Of a stretch of DNA of 64,000 nucleotides, positions 12,195-23,640 are shown one piece after another. The DNA lies in contig QCXZ01000064.1 of assembly GCA_025024175.1 (NCBI GenBank), forward strand, positions 20,146,286 through 20,210,285, given 5' to 3'. Numbering within the stretch: the stretch's first letter is position 1; each line of letters starts with the position of its first letter. A model generated the notes under the pieces. That model was not told the DNA's origin and made no database searches. It worked only from the letters and a program-made list of their open reading frames with translations. Origin of the DNA: Rhyzopertha dominica (taxonomy: Eukaryota > Arthropoda > Insecta > Coleoptera > Bostrichidae). Position numbers and translations under genes: made by a program.

Positions 12195-12420
12195 TTTCGC
12201 CCTATGGCATCAATACATGGGTGTTAGGCGTTTCCAATTCGTCGATACCAATGATTTTAAAGAAGTATAAGTGGCACGATTACAAGTATACACCTGTACA
12301 CATAGCATGGTTCTTACAGACGCGGGAAGAAAAGTTGCATTCTGTAATATGGTATTAAAATATATCGAAGAAGATTGCGGTAAAAAAAAACATAATTTGG
12401 ATAGATGATTTAAAATTAAG
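12195..12420 (+). pseudogene. possible mariner-like transposase fragment
   Basis: The plus-strand frame contains SIPMILKKYKWHDYKYTPVH followed by FLQTREEKLHSVIWY. This resembles the junction between the helix-turn-helix region and the catalytic domain of insect mariner-like transposases (compare the HPY-containing motif of the minus-strand copy at 1-431). A stop follows about 12 codons later and no catalytic motif was found. Its end is close to the start of the LINE at 12.7 kb. Confidence 0.35.
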
Positions 12421-12699
12421 ATGCGAAGGCATTAAAACAGCAAAAACTTTTATTTCTGGGGCAAAAATAATACGTAAAACGGTAGAAGAACTTTCACTAA
12501 AAATTTAGTTTTAATGTATCTATTTGTTTTAATTTTAAAGAATCAGTTCCGTCTTTTTACTTACTGCCAAGACTTGGATTTTACATTGTTTAAAAGTATT
12601 TTAAGAACAGTAGACGCCAAGCCTATTAAGAATTTGCCACCGAATGTATATGTAAATTTTATAACAAAACTGACATCATTTTGAATATTGTCTAAATAA

Positions 12700-14682
12700 T
12701 TTGAAAAAATGGCCCTTTATNACTGAACATTGCTTTCATAAGTCGTCTACAACATTCACATGCAAAAATTATGTACCCCGTACTCCTCTAGTAACTAAAA
12801 CATATCCTATTTGGTACACTAAATCTATCATACGTAAAATAAAACTTAAACGCCGCTTGTTGCTAACGTATACAAATACAAGTGTCCTAGACATATACAA
12901 GAAACTAATGATTTGAGAAGAGCCATAAAGACTGAAATAATACCTGAATACCGTATTTTTTTGAAAAAGTCAGAGGAGGATCTGAGAGCAAACCCCAAAA
13001 ATCTCTGGAAATATTTTGGGCTTAAAAGAGATGACAGAGGAGTTCCTGCTGAACTATCTTACCGTGGAAGCATGTTGAAGAACACTACAGACATAGTGAA
13101 CGGATTCGCAGAACATTTCGCGCCCGATTTTGTTAGTGACAGTGCGAATGATTCCTACAAGACTGCGTATGGCATGTGTAATATCTTGCACAACTTCACT
13201 GTAACTTATAAGAGTATCGCTGATGCGGCGAGAAAGATGAAGGCAAATTTCACCATGGGTTCTGACAATATCCCAGCATTCCTTGTTAGAGACTGTATAT
13301 CGTGCTTATGTCGTCCTTTACGACATATATTTACTTTGATCATTTCTACTGCAAGCTTTCCTAATATATGGAAACCCTCTGAACTCATACCGGTATTTAA
13401 ATCTTGTGAAAAGAATTGTGTAGAAAACTACAGGCCGATTGCCAATATACCCAATTTTTCAAAATTATTCGAATCAATAATGGCTATGCATCTGTACAAT
13501 CACGTGTCAAGTATCATTGATAACAGCCAACATGGCTTTGTGCGCGGTAGATCCACTAGTACTAATCTGTGCGAATTTGTACATTACTTTTCCGAAGCTC
13601 TTGATAGCCAATTTGACGTTGTTTACACTGATCTATCTAAGGCATTTGACATAGTAAACCACCACATACTTCTGCACAAACTGCGCGCCGTGGCTCTTTG
13701 TGATAATCTGGCAAATTTGTTTTCGTCGATGTTAGAAAATAGGGCACAATATGTTGAATAGCGAGGTTATCGTTCTAATACGTATGCGGCTTGCAGTGGT
13801 CTAACTCAAGGCTCTAATCTAGGGCCTATACTTTTCTTAATTTATTTCAATGAAGTTCTGTCTGCTTGATTGCTCAAAATATTGCCAAACGCATTACTTC
13901 TATCGGTTTAGATAAGTTTTGGTGTTGGTGTGTTAAAAACAAACTGAAAATTAATATTGATAAATGTAACTCCATCACCTTCAGTAGGAAGATGAATAGG
14001 ATTGAACATAATTATTATATAAGCGGGACAGTGATTGGCAAAGTTATATGCAAATTAAGGATTTGGGTGTTATTATGGATAGCCAGCTTACATTCAGGCA
14101 GCATTACCAGTACATGTATACGCACTCCGCCAAAATGCTGGGTTTTATTTTTAGAAATACCAGAGAATTTAACAACATGGATGCCATTTTGGCTCTGTAT
14201 TTTTCTTTATAAGATCAAAGCTCGAGTATTGTTCTGCAGCGTGCAGTCCGTTCTATGACTGTCAAATTCTAATGATCGAGCGTATTCAGCGTGGGGTTTG
14301 TAGAATGCTTATTACATAAGATACCGACAATATCCAGAAAAAAAATTTTCCTTCAGAACAATTACTGTTGGAATTTAATCTGCAAACTTTGAGTACCCGA
14401 AGAACCTTGGCATTTTTAGCATATTTGTTTAGACTTGTTCATTGTCAAATCGCGTCCAATCGACTATATGAGGTTTGCTTTCATGTTCCACGCCTAAACT
14501 CCAGGAACTCAATCACTTTTAGTATTAAGTATGCTAGAACTAATCATTTCTATAATTCACCTTTAAACAGCGCAATCCGAACATACAACTCCATTTCCTC
14601 TTTGGTTGATATTTTCCGGTATGTTGGTAATGATAAGTCATTTATTAAAAAATGTGCTATAGCTATTTGTGAGCACTTGTAG
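12700..14682 (+). pseudogene. LINE reverse transcriptase, YxDD box deleted
   Basis: Reverse transcriptase of a Jockey/CR1-like LINE, inactive. After one frameshift near 12910 the frame from 12913 to 13761 is open for 282 codons. It contains the finger-palm motifs NYRPIANIPNFSKLFE, SQHGFVRGRSTSTNL and YTDLSKAFDIVNHHILLHKL; the aspartate of TDLSKAFD is the first catalytic acid. After a stop and slippage, GLTQGSNLGPILFLIYFN (13798-13853) gives the next RT motif. The sequence then jumps straight to LDKFWCWCVKNKLKINIDKC, so the segment that should carry the YxDD catalytic pair is missing (junction near 13865-13870). The thumb and C-terminal region continue in several frames (LEYCSAAWSP-like at ~14218-14250, then an open block 14368-14682). 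Confidence 0.85.
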
Positions 14683-14870
14683 TTTAAAACTTAAACTTGT
14701 ATATATCACATTGCATACATGATATGTTGTTTTCATTGTGTTGATAATGTCTTTGTATGCGCGTCTATCATTGTGTTACTTTCTGTCCTTTTATTATTTA
14801 CGCTATACTTACATGTATTTCCTTTTCTGTACCCACTTAGATTACGGTCTGTTGGGTTCTAATAAATTGT

Positions 14871-14895
14871 ATTATTATTATTATTACTATTATTT
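14871..14895 (+). repeat. ATT microsatellite tail of LINE
   Basis: Imperfect ATT repeats directly after AATAAATTG mark the 3' end of the LINE, as in LINE clades that end in short tandem repeats instead of poly(A). Confidence 0.7.
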
Positions 14896-14899
14896 AAAA

Positions 14900-16183
14900 A
14901 ATGACGAATATAAGGGGGGAGTTTGAGAGAAGTCGTCATTATGAATGATTTCAAGAATTCAACAATTATTTTTCATCCGGATTGAAGGACCATATAATTT
15001 ACATGTTTAGCTTCTTGTGAAGTCATAAAAAACACTAATTAACGATAAAATTACTTATTTTTATTGTAACCACAATGTACCTAACACAATACACAAAATG
15101 ACAAGCATGCAAAGCTAATTAAATAATTGTATTATATTCAGTTACACAATAGATATGCACTATTAAAGTCCCAATGTTTTGTTCAAACAGTTGCATATGC
15201 ATGGTCATGGTACAGAAAAATAAATAGTCCATCTAAGTTACAAACACTTAGTGCTTGGCCTTGACACTAAAGTGAATGAAGTTTGCTAAATATTAGGCAA
15301 ACCATGTTGACTGCTTTGCTCAGTCAGCTTCCGTGCACATCGTCCTAAAAGCCAAACGTGTAAATAAAACAGCCCCAAACTTAGAGGCAATATCCGGCCT
15401 GATGTCGTCTTCAAATATTTAAGTGGCCCGTCATCCGCAGTTCCGGATTTCGCGAAGTCAGTCTCTTTTTGTAATCCCCAAAAAGAAAAACTGGCTCGAT
15501 ATTAATATTAAAAGGGGGCTCCACTCTATAACAGAACATATCAGTGTGTATCGGGGTGTGAAAGAACTCGTTCCCGGGGTGTTTAATACAACAAATGATG
15601 ATGGATGACCGTAAAGATTAACACGTTATATCAATCTTGTTGTAAAAGGTGAATACGGAGGAATTTATACGTTGTGTGGGTTTGTCCTGCCAAAATGTAT
15701 TGTTGACTAACCGTCACCACTAAATATGAGTCGGCGATTGCGACGGCTATAAACGCTTCTAATTGAAGGGGCTTTCAAGCTATGAAAATGTGAATTAGAA
15801 TGCCGCAAGCATTACAGCTATTTAGTTGTTATTCAGCCGTATTTAATATGTCTTCTAGGAAAGGAATGCAAGGAATACGATGTATAGTCAATGTACAACA
15901 ATCCCTCGTCTTATTACATGCATGTCGCTTTCCGACATCTGCTTCTAATAATACAAGGCAGTAAAAATACCTTCCTATAAATCACGTAACAACTAGAAGT
16001 CTTTAAAGTGATATTAAGTTTATATGACAGCAGAGCCAAGATTTATCATCATTTAAATTGTTTTATAGACTTCGGGCATGTAGGTATATAAATAAGTAAA
16101 GCGAGTTTGGAATTATACGCCTGCTTTTTGTTGTGTACCAGCACGAAGCGAATCGATCGACTCTCTGAAGTTATCTATCAAAA
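14900..16183. other. no recognised gene
   Basis: AT-rich with no protein similarity. A short open stretch at 15423-15608 lies in a slightly GC-richer block and shows no motif. Confidence 0.4.
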
Positions 16184-16480
16184 ATGGGTGAAAATTACAC
16201 CTTGTTAAATAGAGACCGTCGGCGAAGATCCAGAACACCCTGCAAACTGTTAGTTTACGTCACACATGGGATACCTATTGGCATGCGGACCATTTACTCA
16301 GCACTCAGCATCGGCGTAAGAGAATTGGATGGTGCACACAATGAGCACAGTAAATCCAGGAATGACTTTACTGTTGTCTTTAGCAATAAATGTATGTTCT
16401 GTCTGGATACGCATTGTGGTCAAACAAGTGCGATAGAGCGATGTGGAGAAGAACGCAGTCCTCACTTACTTTAACCCAAA
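16184..16480 (+). pseudogene. Tc1-like transposase fragment
   Basis: The 96-codon plus-strand frame starting at ATG 16184 reads RRRRSRTPCKLL near residue 15 and FTVVFSNKCMFCLDTHCGQT near residue 63, then RCGEERSPHLL. The second block matches the first catalytic motif of Tc1-like transposases (consensus VVFSDES.F.L...DGR followed by RR.GER..P), with the catalytic aspartate changed (SNKC for SDES). Decayed sequence with stops follows and includes LIHDVLFALVQ-like residues where the family has YI..VL.P. The element is inactive; its TIRs were not found. Confidence 0.5.
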
Positions 16481-16726
16481 AAGCTACATGCGTTGAATCA
16501 TAGCCACTTTTAAGGAGGCCGCGATCGCATCGATTTGGCAACAGCGCTCACAAGGCCGATTTGTTTAAATGAATGGATTGATACATGACGTACTCTTTGC
16601 ACTAGTGCAGTGTTCAGAACCATAATTTGGAATCTAAATTAGGCTGTTACTGGCACATGGTTGGCAGAAATGTTGATATAGTCGCTAATGAAATTTTTGA
16701 GTCAGAACCAAACCTGCGGATTAATT

Positions 16727-16750
16727 ATAATAATAATAATAATAATAATA
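16727..16750. repeat. TAA microsatellite
   Basis: Eight uninterrupted TAA units. Confidence 0.9.
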
Positions 16751-19700
16751 TATATTTGCATTACAATCTACTCTATGCTGAATTTACAACTTTCTACTTC
16801 GTGCTTTGAGAAAATCTGTGAAGAACTACCAAAAGGCCAATCATTGCATCAGCTGCTGTTTTTGTGATACTTAACTACAACTACCTAGACATTTGGCGAA
16901 TCAAGTATATTTTATGTTAGCGATTCTGTTGCATTCAAACTTGGACGAAAATTTAACTGCTTTTAAATGCATTAAATTTAAATTAATGTAAGGTAATGAT
17001 CATTGACCAGGTCCTTATTACAATTTAATAAACGGTGGTGTGCCATATAAAATTGTCGTTGAGGTCTATTAGAGGTGGCCATGGTTGAATACAAAGCAAT
17101 GGCAACACTGCTGTAACTTGAAGAGTGTGCGCCTAGTGACATTATTGTTGTCTGTACTTGATAGCAGAGGTTCAGTTGAAGCAGGGTAGTGATGCTTATG
17201 CTTGAGTTGGTTGTATTATGCATCATCTTGAAGCAGTGGTTGCCCTTCAGCTGAAGCGACGCCTTATATCACCTCACCCAAACAAACTAAGAATCAAATT
17301 TCAAAATACACTTTTTATTTAATTCTAAAATATTTCGTAAGGTTTATATCCATTATCCTCTATCTTTATGCCTCGATATTTACGTAGCGAGATCCAGCCG
17401 GTAGAAGTGAAGCCGTTCGCCTCAGTCGCGTATACGCTACACACAGTGGAACATGGGGATGCTCACTACACGTGCACTGAGCTAAACAGAATTTAATGCG
17501 CTGAGGCGACAAATTCGTCGGTTCTCGGACTTTCTGAAACTAAACTAATGACATCGGCGTTCAGGTACACATGAGGAATAGATATGCCGGTAAACTCTTG
17601 TTTAGTAAAGATTTGGTAAACAGGTAGGTGGCAAGTGAACACAGGTAGAAGGTTATAGGTTAGAATACAAAAGCGGTTATAACCATTTCATCTGGCTATA
17701 GGTATCTATTTAACCTTTTAATTATTTCCGTAATTCATTGCATGAAAATCAATGATGTTTGTTTGAAACGTTCTTTAAATATTAGGTACGTCTGCGGATA
17801 AATGGAGCGGTGAATCTTATGTCAGACCTTTTCAACGCATCTTGGTACACTACCTGCAAAAGGATATGCGGAAGTTTGTCTTTTTTGTTGGTCAATGCAT
17901 AGGGAGTAGTACCGCCTAGGTCCTGAGTTATGTAGAAAACCTACTCCACCCCACTTTGTCCAACTTCACCTCACCTTCAGAAGAAGCCACGAGCTGTCAC
18001 TGTCTTGAAATTTAGAACACCAGTTGAAGTGCCCTAATATGCTTGTGAAAGAAGAACAATGCTTCTGGATAAAATTGAAGCTGCACAAGGTATCTAGTAG
18101 TGCGTAAATCTGTTTTCAATGCTTGTCGTAGTTCCTGTTGCTATTACTATGTATCCAACCGATGTAAATCAGTATAATAAGGGATTTGGAACCTATAATA
18201 AGCACAGTACCATGGAATTAATAATTTGCCTTTCCGGTATTGTAACAGTTTATTCTTAGAGTTACATTTATTGTAATTGTACTCCTAACATACAGCGGGT
18301 TTATATGCATTAATCCAAACACAAGCACAATTTTCCAAAGCGGACAAAATATTTACAGGATAAGTCTGTTATTCACGAAAACTATTACCTCAAATAGAAA
18401 ACTAAATAAGAGCATTTAAATCACAATCACAAACTTAGTGAATCTGATAGTAACTTAGCTAACGTGTTGAAAGTTGAAAACACATTCGCTGTGGCTAAAA
18501 TTCTACAGTGCCATTTTTGAACTCGGTAAAGCGCCACAGTTCTTATAGTTATGGGCACAAAACAATATTTTATTAAAGCAACGCTATTATTTCTTTTCGC
18601 ATTTAGAAACGAAAATCGGACAATTGATTTTCTAAAGTTATCTGTGTTTTAATATGAAAATTGTGTGCTTACATGCAATTCATCTTCCCAACTCCCTCAT
18701 TGCGCGCAAATCTTGTACACCTAATCAAAAGCGTTAACAAATTGGTCTTCCGCTCATAATGTTTACACATGTGGGTTCAAATTCGCGCAGGTGTTCTCTT
18801 CCAATATTAAAAAATGTGCGTACTAAATAATAAAGGTCGAATAAAATATGAAGCAAACTTCGCTGTTTACGCCGGTGAGCATAATTTTGATCAATTTCAA
18901 GATTAAGTAATAGTTGATTGACCATTGTGGAAGTTCCTCCAGCTTGAGTCACTAAAAAGAACTTCTTACTTAAAAAAAGTACCACTATCTATAATGGTAA
19001 CTGTAAAGAGTCCTGGATATAGGTATGTCCCGCTATAATTTTTTTAATAAACAATAATTACATAATTACCAAAAAGTAATTATTATTTATATTTTATCCT
19101 TTAAGTAATAATATTAAACCCGGTATTTGTAGTTCTATAAAATACAAACTCATGAGAATTTTCTTCTGGAAAATAGAAAGTTAGGTATCCCTATATTCTA
19201 TACATCCAATCAAAGCTCGTAAAAACTGATAACTGACTGCATGCTTCTACATACAGGAGTAATTCTTACCGACAGCTACATAGACGTACCTGAAAAAAGA
19301 CAAAAGGTATTAGTAAAATTAAGAAAAAAAACAGAACAGTAAAAATTCTATATGGGTACAAGTAATACTTATTTTGTTGTGACCTGTATAATTGACCCAA
19401 ACATGTTTTGCTTTGTTATTGTATTACCAATTATATTTATATGTAACTAACACAGAAAGTCTTCGCTATGTACGACTATACGAAAATAAGAGAAAAACAG
19501 TATAACCAACTAATGCATTTTCGAACAATAAAGTGAGCGACATTTATAGTCTTGGATATTCAGTTGAATCCCGATATTCTATCAGCTATCCAGACGAAAA
19601 TACCGACTGAATTACTAGTAGTAGTAAAAGCGGAGTGTATAAGGACAATTTCAATCATTTCAGGAAGATATTACAACTAGGTGCACAAAGTATTTATACA

Positions 19701-19911
19701 AGTAAAGGGCACTTTTAACGTTCGTTGATTTGTTAGGGCACAAGTAATCTTCCATCAAAGTTTATTAAGGCAAGAAAAACAGGTGTTGCCAAAAATATTT
19801 AGAGGAGTCAAATAACTCCTTCATTATCGACGGGCAAACGTTTAACTAAATTCTTCCACGAATCGTTTACTAAGAAGAAATTATTCTTCGATAATACAGA
19901 TACGTATTTAA

Positions 19912-20166
19912 AAATGCATGTCTGTGCTATGCGGTCTGCACCACAACAACTACCGATAGGTTTATTTCGCTGTCATTAGAACTTATCAGTGTAGTTTAGA
20001 TGTAATGCAGACAGCCAAAACCAGTATACTACTAATGCATCTAGGTGCAATCTATTGTTCTATTGACAGAGATATATATTATTCAAATATTTGGTATAAA
20101 AATTCATGTCTATGCTGTGCTATCTGCACCGCAACCAACTGCAGATAGATCTATTCTATCTGGTGT
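19912..20166. repeat. diverged direct repeat pair
   Basis: Two copies of a ~55-nt unit start near 19912 and 20097. Both contain CATGTCT.TGCT.TGC and TCTGCACC.CAAC in the same order, with about 185 nt between starts. It looks like an old local duplication or two copies of one repeat family; no coding content. Confidence 0.5.
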
Positions 20167-21284
20167 AAAAATTTGATCAATCAGAAAAATACACCTGAAC
20201 GAATTTAAATGTTAGGGTGGTGATAATAGGTGCCAGCTATTTTAAAGATTTAATGTACCCGTTAAGTTGGCTGCCTTTGGAAAATTTTTCGTAATTAACC
20301 AAATGTACGTTAATTGCTGGCTGTAGAACATAAACAATTCATTCCGTGTCGTTGAAATAGATTTAAATGCAATCACAAGCAAAGAGAAAGCAAACTATAA
20401 TTACCCACGCTATACATGCCCAGAGCTCTTTACTCATTCATGCTGGCTTAAGTTACATGCTTTTTTTGTGCACCCTTATTACCACGCCCCCGGAGCCATA
20501 CGTTTTAATTACCGCTGTCCAGACGAGAACGCCGTGTGATAAATATACGCATTTAATATGGAAGAGAAGGGCGGAAAGGGAGGCGAGGATATTGCAGGCT
20601 ACTTGTCTTTCAAACTGCTCCTGACAAGTGCATAATGCATGTACTGCAGGCGCGTATCTGTTTTGAAACATTTCGTAATTATCGTGTCGCTGGTAAAAAG
20701 TAAAATTACGTCACGTCACGCCAGCGGCCGCCGTACAGGGCTGTCACGGGAAGGATGGATCGGTTGTTCACGTTTGTGCACAATGGATACTGTTTCCTTT
20801 TTGAATTGCTAAGCTGGACGATATGGCTAGCAGTTGCTGACCTGTCATTACCGATTCTGATGTATTACTTTATGGATTGCGCGAAAATGCACTAGCTCCT
20901 GATAGGCTTGGTTATAGGCTTTTATATATTTTCTTAAATTCGCTCTATGGGTATGAAGTCTGACTAGCGCCAGCTAGGAAAAATTTATATAGCTTAAAAC
21001 ACTTCACTCTTCTTCTCTTAGACTAAAAAACGGATTAGTAGAGAATATTACAACTCATATGCTTTGGTAAATATCCATAGAAATTCAAAACAACTGTGGC
21101 AATAACCAAACAAGAGAGCTTTAATATTTTGTTATTTCGCTTGTATGTAAAGTAATAGTTATTTGTTGTACAAAGTACAAGTGTAGAAAAGCGTTATTTT
21201 CATGCGAGTGTTTAAGTTGCGCACGAGCTTTTCACACGAGTGAACCACATAGTTTTTTGTACGACCTCTGGTTAAATAATCAAT

Positions 21285-21374
21285 TATACGTCACTTTCCT
21301 TAGAAGTGGCAAATTGATTTCATCGGTAATTTCCATAAGCGCTCTGGATGCATGAATAATTTATACAAACCCTG
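21285..21374 (-). repeat. inverted solo arm of the CAGGGTTT TIR family
   Basis: Read on the minus strand from 21374 this is the left end of the TIR family: CAGGGTTTGTATAAATTATT followed by GCGCTTATGGAAATT, preceded by TA (21375-21376). Homology fades beyond 21285, so only about 90 bp remain. It faces the full-length copy 130 bp downstream in opposite orientation. Confidence 0.7.
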
Positions 21375-22242
21375 TATATACTCATACAAATATACGGCAA
21401 CTGCCAACATTGCTGACGACACATCTTTGAAAAGGTCCCAACTTGCAATTGAAATGTTGATAATATAGGTGAGAGGTGTATAAAATATAATACTGTTTAA
21501 ATTATACAGATTTCTATAAAGGATTCATGCATCCAGGGCGCTTATGGAAATTATGGATTAAGTCAATTTACCGCCTCTCAGGAAAGTGAACACAACTAAT
21601 GCTTTGACGTATACTTGTCGTCTGACGATTTTTTAATTATTTGATATATTTTAATATTAGAAAACGCGTGAGAGTGTGTATTTTCAACATTTTCTGTAGT
21701 GTTTTGTCGGATAATCAACTTTAGGGTTGCAGAAAGTTCACATTTCGGAGCTGTGGGGTGACACGGTTTCGTATAACTTTTAGGTAATGTATCGTATTTG
21801 TGACGTTTGTTACCTCCGCCGAACGGGGTAACTTTATAGTATAAGATGGGTGCCACCAGCTCTAGTCGGCTGGGCGTGGTTCGGTATTCAACACACAAAA
21901 AAGAAGAGTAAATCATAGGGCGCCAAGAAGTTGAAAACCCATCACTACACGATAATAAACCAAGATACCACCAACTCCTAACTGGTATCTTTAGAATAAT
22001 TAGCTAGCCCACGATAATAAAACGCTATAGTAACTTCAGTAAATTTATTGACATAAGGCAGTAATGCAACTTTGCTCGAAATTCCAACAACAATGACTTC
22101 TTCAATGAAGTTGTCAGCGTGCCCGCAACCGCGACTGCTCAGAGCGATATACGTTTCATGGTTGGTGCTGGTACAATTGTAATTATTAGTAATTAATAAT
22201 AGTACATCAGTGCAAAGCAAGAGTTAAAAGTGAAGATATGAG

Positions 22243-23082
22243 ATGGGAACTGAAGGTTTCGAGAAATACGACAATAAAATAATTACACAACTAAAACACG
22301 GTAAGTATCGTATCTCTAAAATACTCGCTATTTAATAATTTTTCACCGCACTAATCGTATTATTTACAGGTATTACTCGGGAACAAAAAAAGTAATTAAT
22401 GCTATTATGCTAGCAACAACTGAAATTACCAACGAAATTACTAGTACCTACCTAAGGTCCAAATGAGCTCTAATGCACTTAAAATGTAGGTAAGTATGCC
22501 AAAACACGACAGACTAGCAATAAACTATTCATTTAACCCTAAGAGTAAAATTTACAGGTACGACACGAAAAATACCGCTACTAAAAATGAAAGAAATGAC
22601 GCGAACCGCACAGACTTCCGAGACGTCTACTATAACAGCAACGCACTAAAGAAATGGAAATGTCTGGCCTTGTTTGCTGGGTGCTTCACGGGTAAGTTAC
22701 CCCCTGATTCTGCAAGCTTCCAACCCCAGATAATTTTCTCCTATCAGGATTTCCGCCAGAAGATGCCAATGCCACGGAACAGCGCAAAACAGGAATTTGT
22801 GAACAAACTGCGCAATACGAGGTCTTCCAAAAGGTTGCAGTACTATAACTGAATTTTTGCACAGAATGTGCTAAGCACCCTAAAAAAGTTACAAACAACC
22901 TTTACAATTACTGTTCCAGAGAAGGTCACATACCTCAGGTGATTGGAGGGTTCATCAGTGGTTTTTTTGGGAACTGTACCCCAGAGAAACGTATGGTCAG
23001 ACGAAAATCCCTCTTAAAGGAACTCGGTCCAACAAATATTCGCAATCGATACACTAGAAGGTTTCACAAACTATTAGACTAA
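22243..23082 (+). pseudogene. unassigned multi-intron gene inside TIR element
   Basis: Four exons with small canonical introns: exon 1 22243-22300 (ATG at 22243), intron 22301-22369 (GTAAGT..TTTACAG, 69 bp), exon 2 22370-22489, intron 22490-22557 (68 bp), exon 3 22558-22691, intron 22692-22747 (56 bp), exon 4 22748-23082. Intron phases are 1, 2 and 1. They give one frame of ~215 codons if a single base lost in an A-run at ~22388 is allowed for. Two nonsense codons interrupt it (TGA at 22464-22466 in exon 2, TAA at 22846-22848 in exon 4). The product would begin MGTEGFEKYDNKI and contain a basic middle. Exon 4 holds a Cys/His group (CTECAKHPKKV, then NYCSREGHIPQVIGGF) and a basic C-terminus (RNRYTRRFHKLLD). 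I do not recognise the family. A zinc-binding, DNA- or RNA-binding role would be a guess from composition. Confidence 0.55.
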
Positions 23083-23092
23083 GTTTCGTATT

Positions 23093-23383
23093 ATGATGCT
23101 AATCCTCCGAAGAGCTGATTACATAAAATCATTAAATGCACCACAATACACGACCATTAATTTCAATGACCAAATTCAGATAGCAAAGGTGAGTGCCATC
23201 GAAAAACGACGTTTTGCCGCAAAAAGCAATCACCGTGGCTTTTCGTTTCAGGAAAGTGCTCTTCTGAGTTTAAGGAGAAATACTGCTGTACATAAACAGA
23301 TGGCATTTCATGCTCCATTAACGATGTTTATTAAAAATGTTTTATTGTTAAAACGTGCCCGTAACAGGTTGTGGCTACAGTAA
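23093..23383 (+). CDS. hypothetical ORF with possible in-frame intron
   Basis: A 96-codon frame opens at ATG 23093, ten bases after the stop of the spliced gene, still inside the TIR element. A good donor (AAG/GTGAGT at 23189) and acceptor (TTTCAG ending 23251) bound a 63-bp, phase-0 segment that is itself open. The frame therefore reads with or without splicing. Without the segment the product is 75 residues, basic, ending RARNRLWLQ. No domain is recognised. It could be a second gene of the element, or a 3' exon group of the gene upstream reached by splicing I could not define. Confidence 0.35.
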   Translation: MMLILRRADYIKSLNAPQYTTINFNDQIQIAKVSAIEKRRFAAKSNHRGFSFQESALLSLRRNTAVHKQMAFHAPLTMFIKNVLLLKRARNRLWLQ

Positions 23384-23418
23384 GCCTGCTAAATAATTGT
23401 ACTATAATGGATTGAAAA

Positions 23419-23640
23419 ATGTTTTTAGCCTTTCGCGATGGTAAAATCCACAAACTAAGTGCTAGTATAACTTCATCTGCACTACACAAAGCATCCACAG
23501 TGCAAGGTTGTAGACTTCAGAGATTACTACGTGCCTACTATACCAATATTTATTGTAATTTCTCACCTTTCACAGAAAAATTGACCCGTAAATTGTTGGA
23601 AAATCTTTATAAAGCCATCAATTTCGTGACTGTAACTTGA
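23419..23640 (+). CDS. hypothetical ORF at right arm boundary
   Basis: A 73-codon frame from ATG 23419 to a TGA at 23638-23640. The stop coincides with the start of the conserved right arm (TTGATCTG). It is open and basic with Cys and Tyr (RAYYTNIYCNF), but no family is recognised. Support is only that it lies on the same strand within the same element as the spliced gene. Confidence 0.25.
   Translation: MFLAFRDGKIHKLSASITSSALHKASTVQGCRLQRLLRAYYTNIYCNFSPFTEKLTRKLLENLYKAINFVTVT

Larger units (their letters stand above)
12700..14899 (+). mobile_element. 5'-truncated LINE (Jockey/CR1-like) with ATT tail
   Basis: Non-LTR retrotransposon lacking its first ORF and endonuclease. It begins inside the linker between endonuclease and reverse transcriptase (YPIWYTKSIIRKIKLKRR at ~12808-12861). 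It runs through the RT and C-terminal region to a stop at 14680-14682, has about 190 bp of 3' UTR, and ends in AATAAATTG plus an ATT microsatellite (14871-14895). 5' truncation and a simple-repeat tail are typical of target-primed reverse transcription. I could not identify a clear target duplication. Confidence 0.85.
16481..21284. other. AT-rich stretch, no recognised gene
   Basis: Holds a TAA microsatellite (16727-16750), a diverged direct repeat (19912-20166) and GC-richer patches at about 17380-17560 and 20480-20760. Open stretches such as 16978-17226, 18734-18985 (minus) and 20367-20624 (plus) show no domain and overlap open frames on the opposite strand. Confidence 0.4.
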
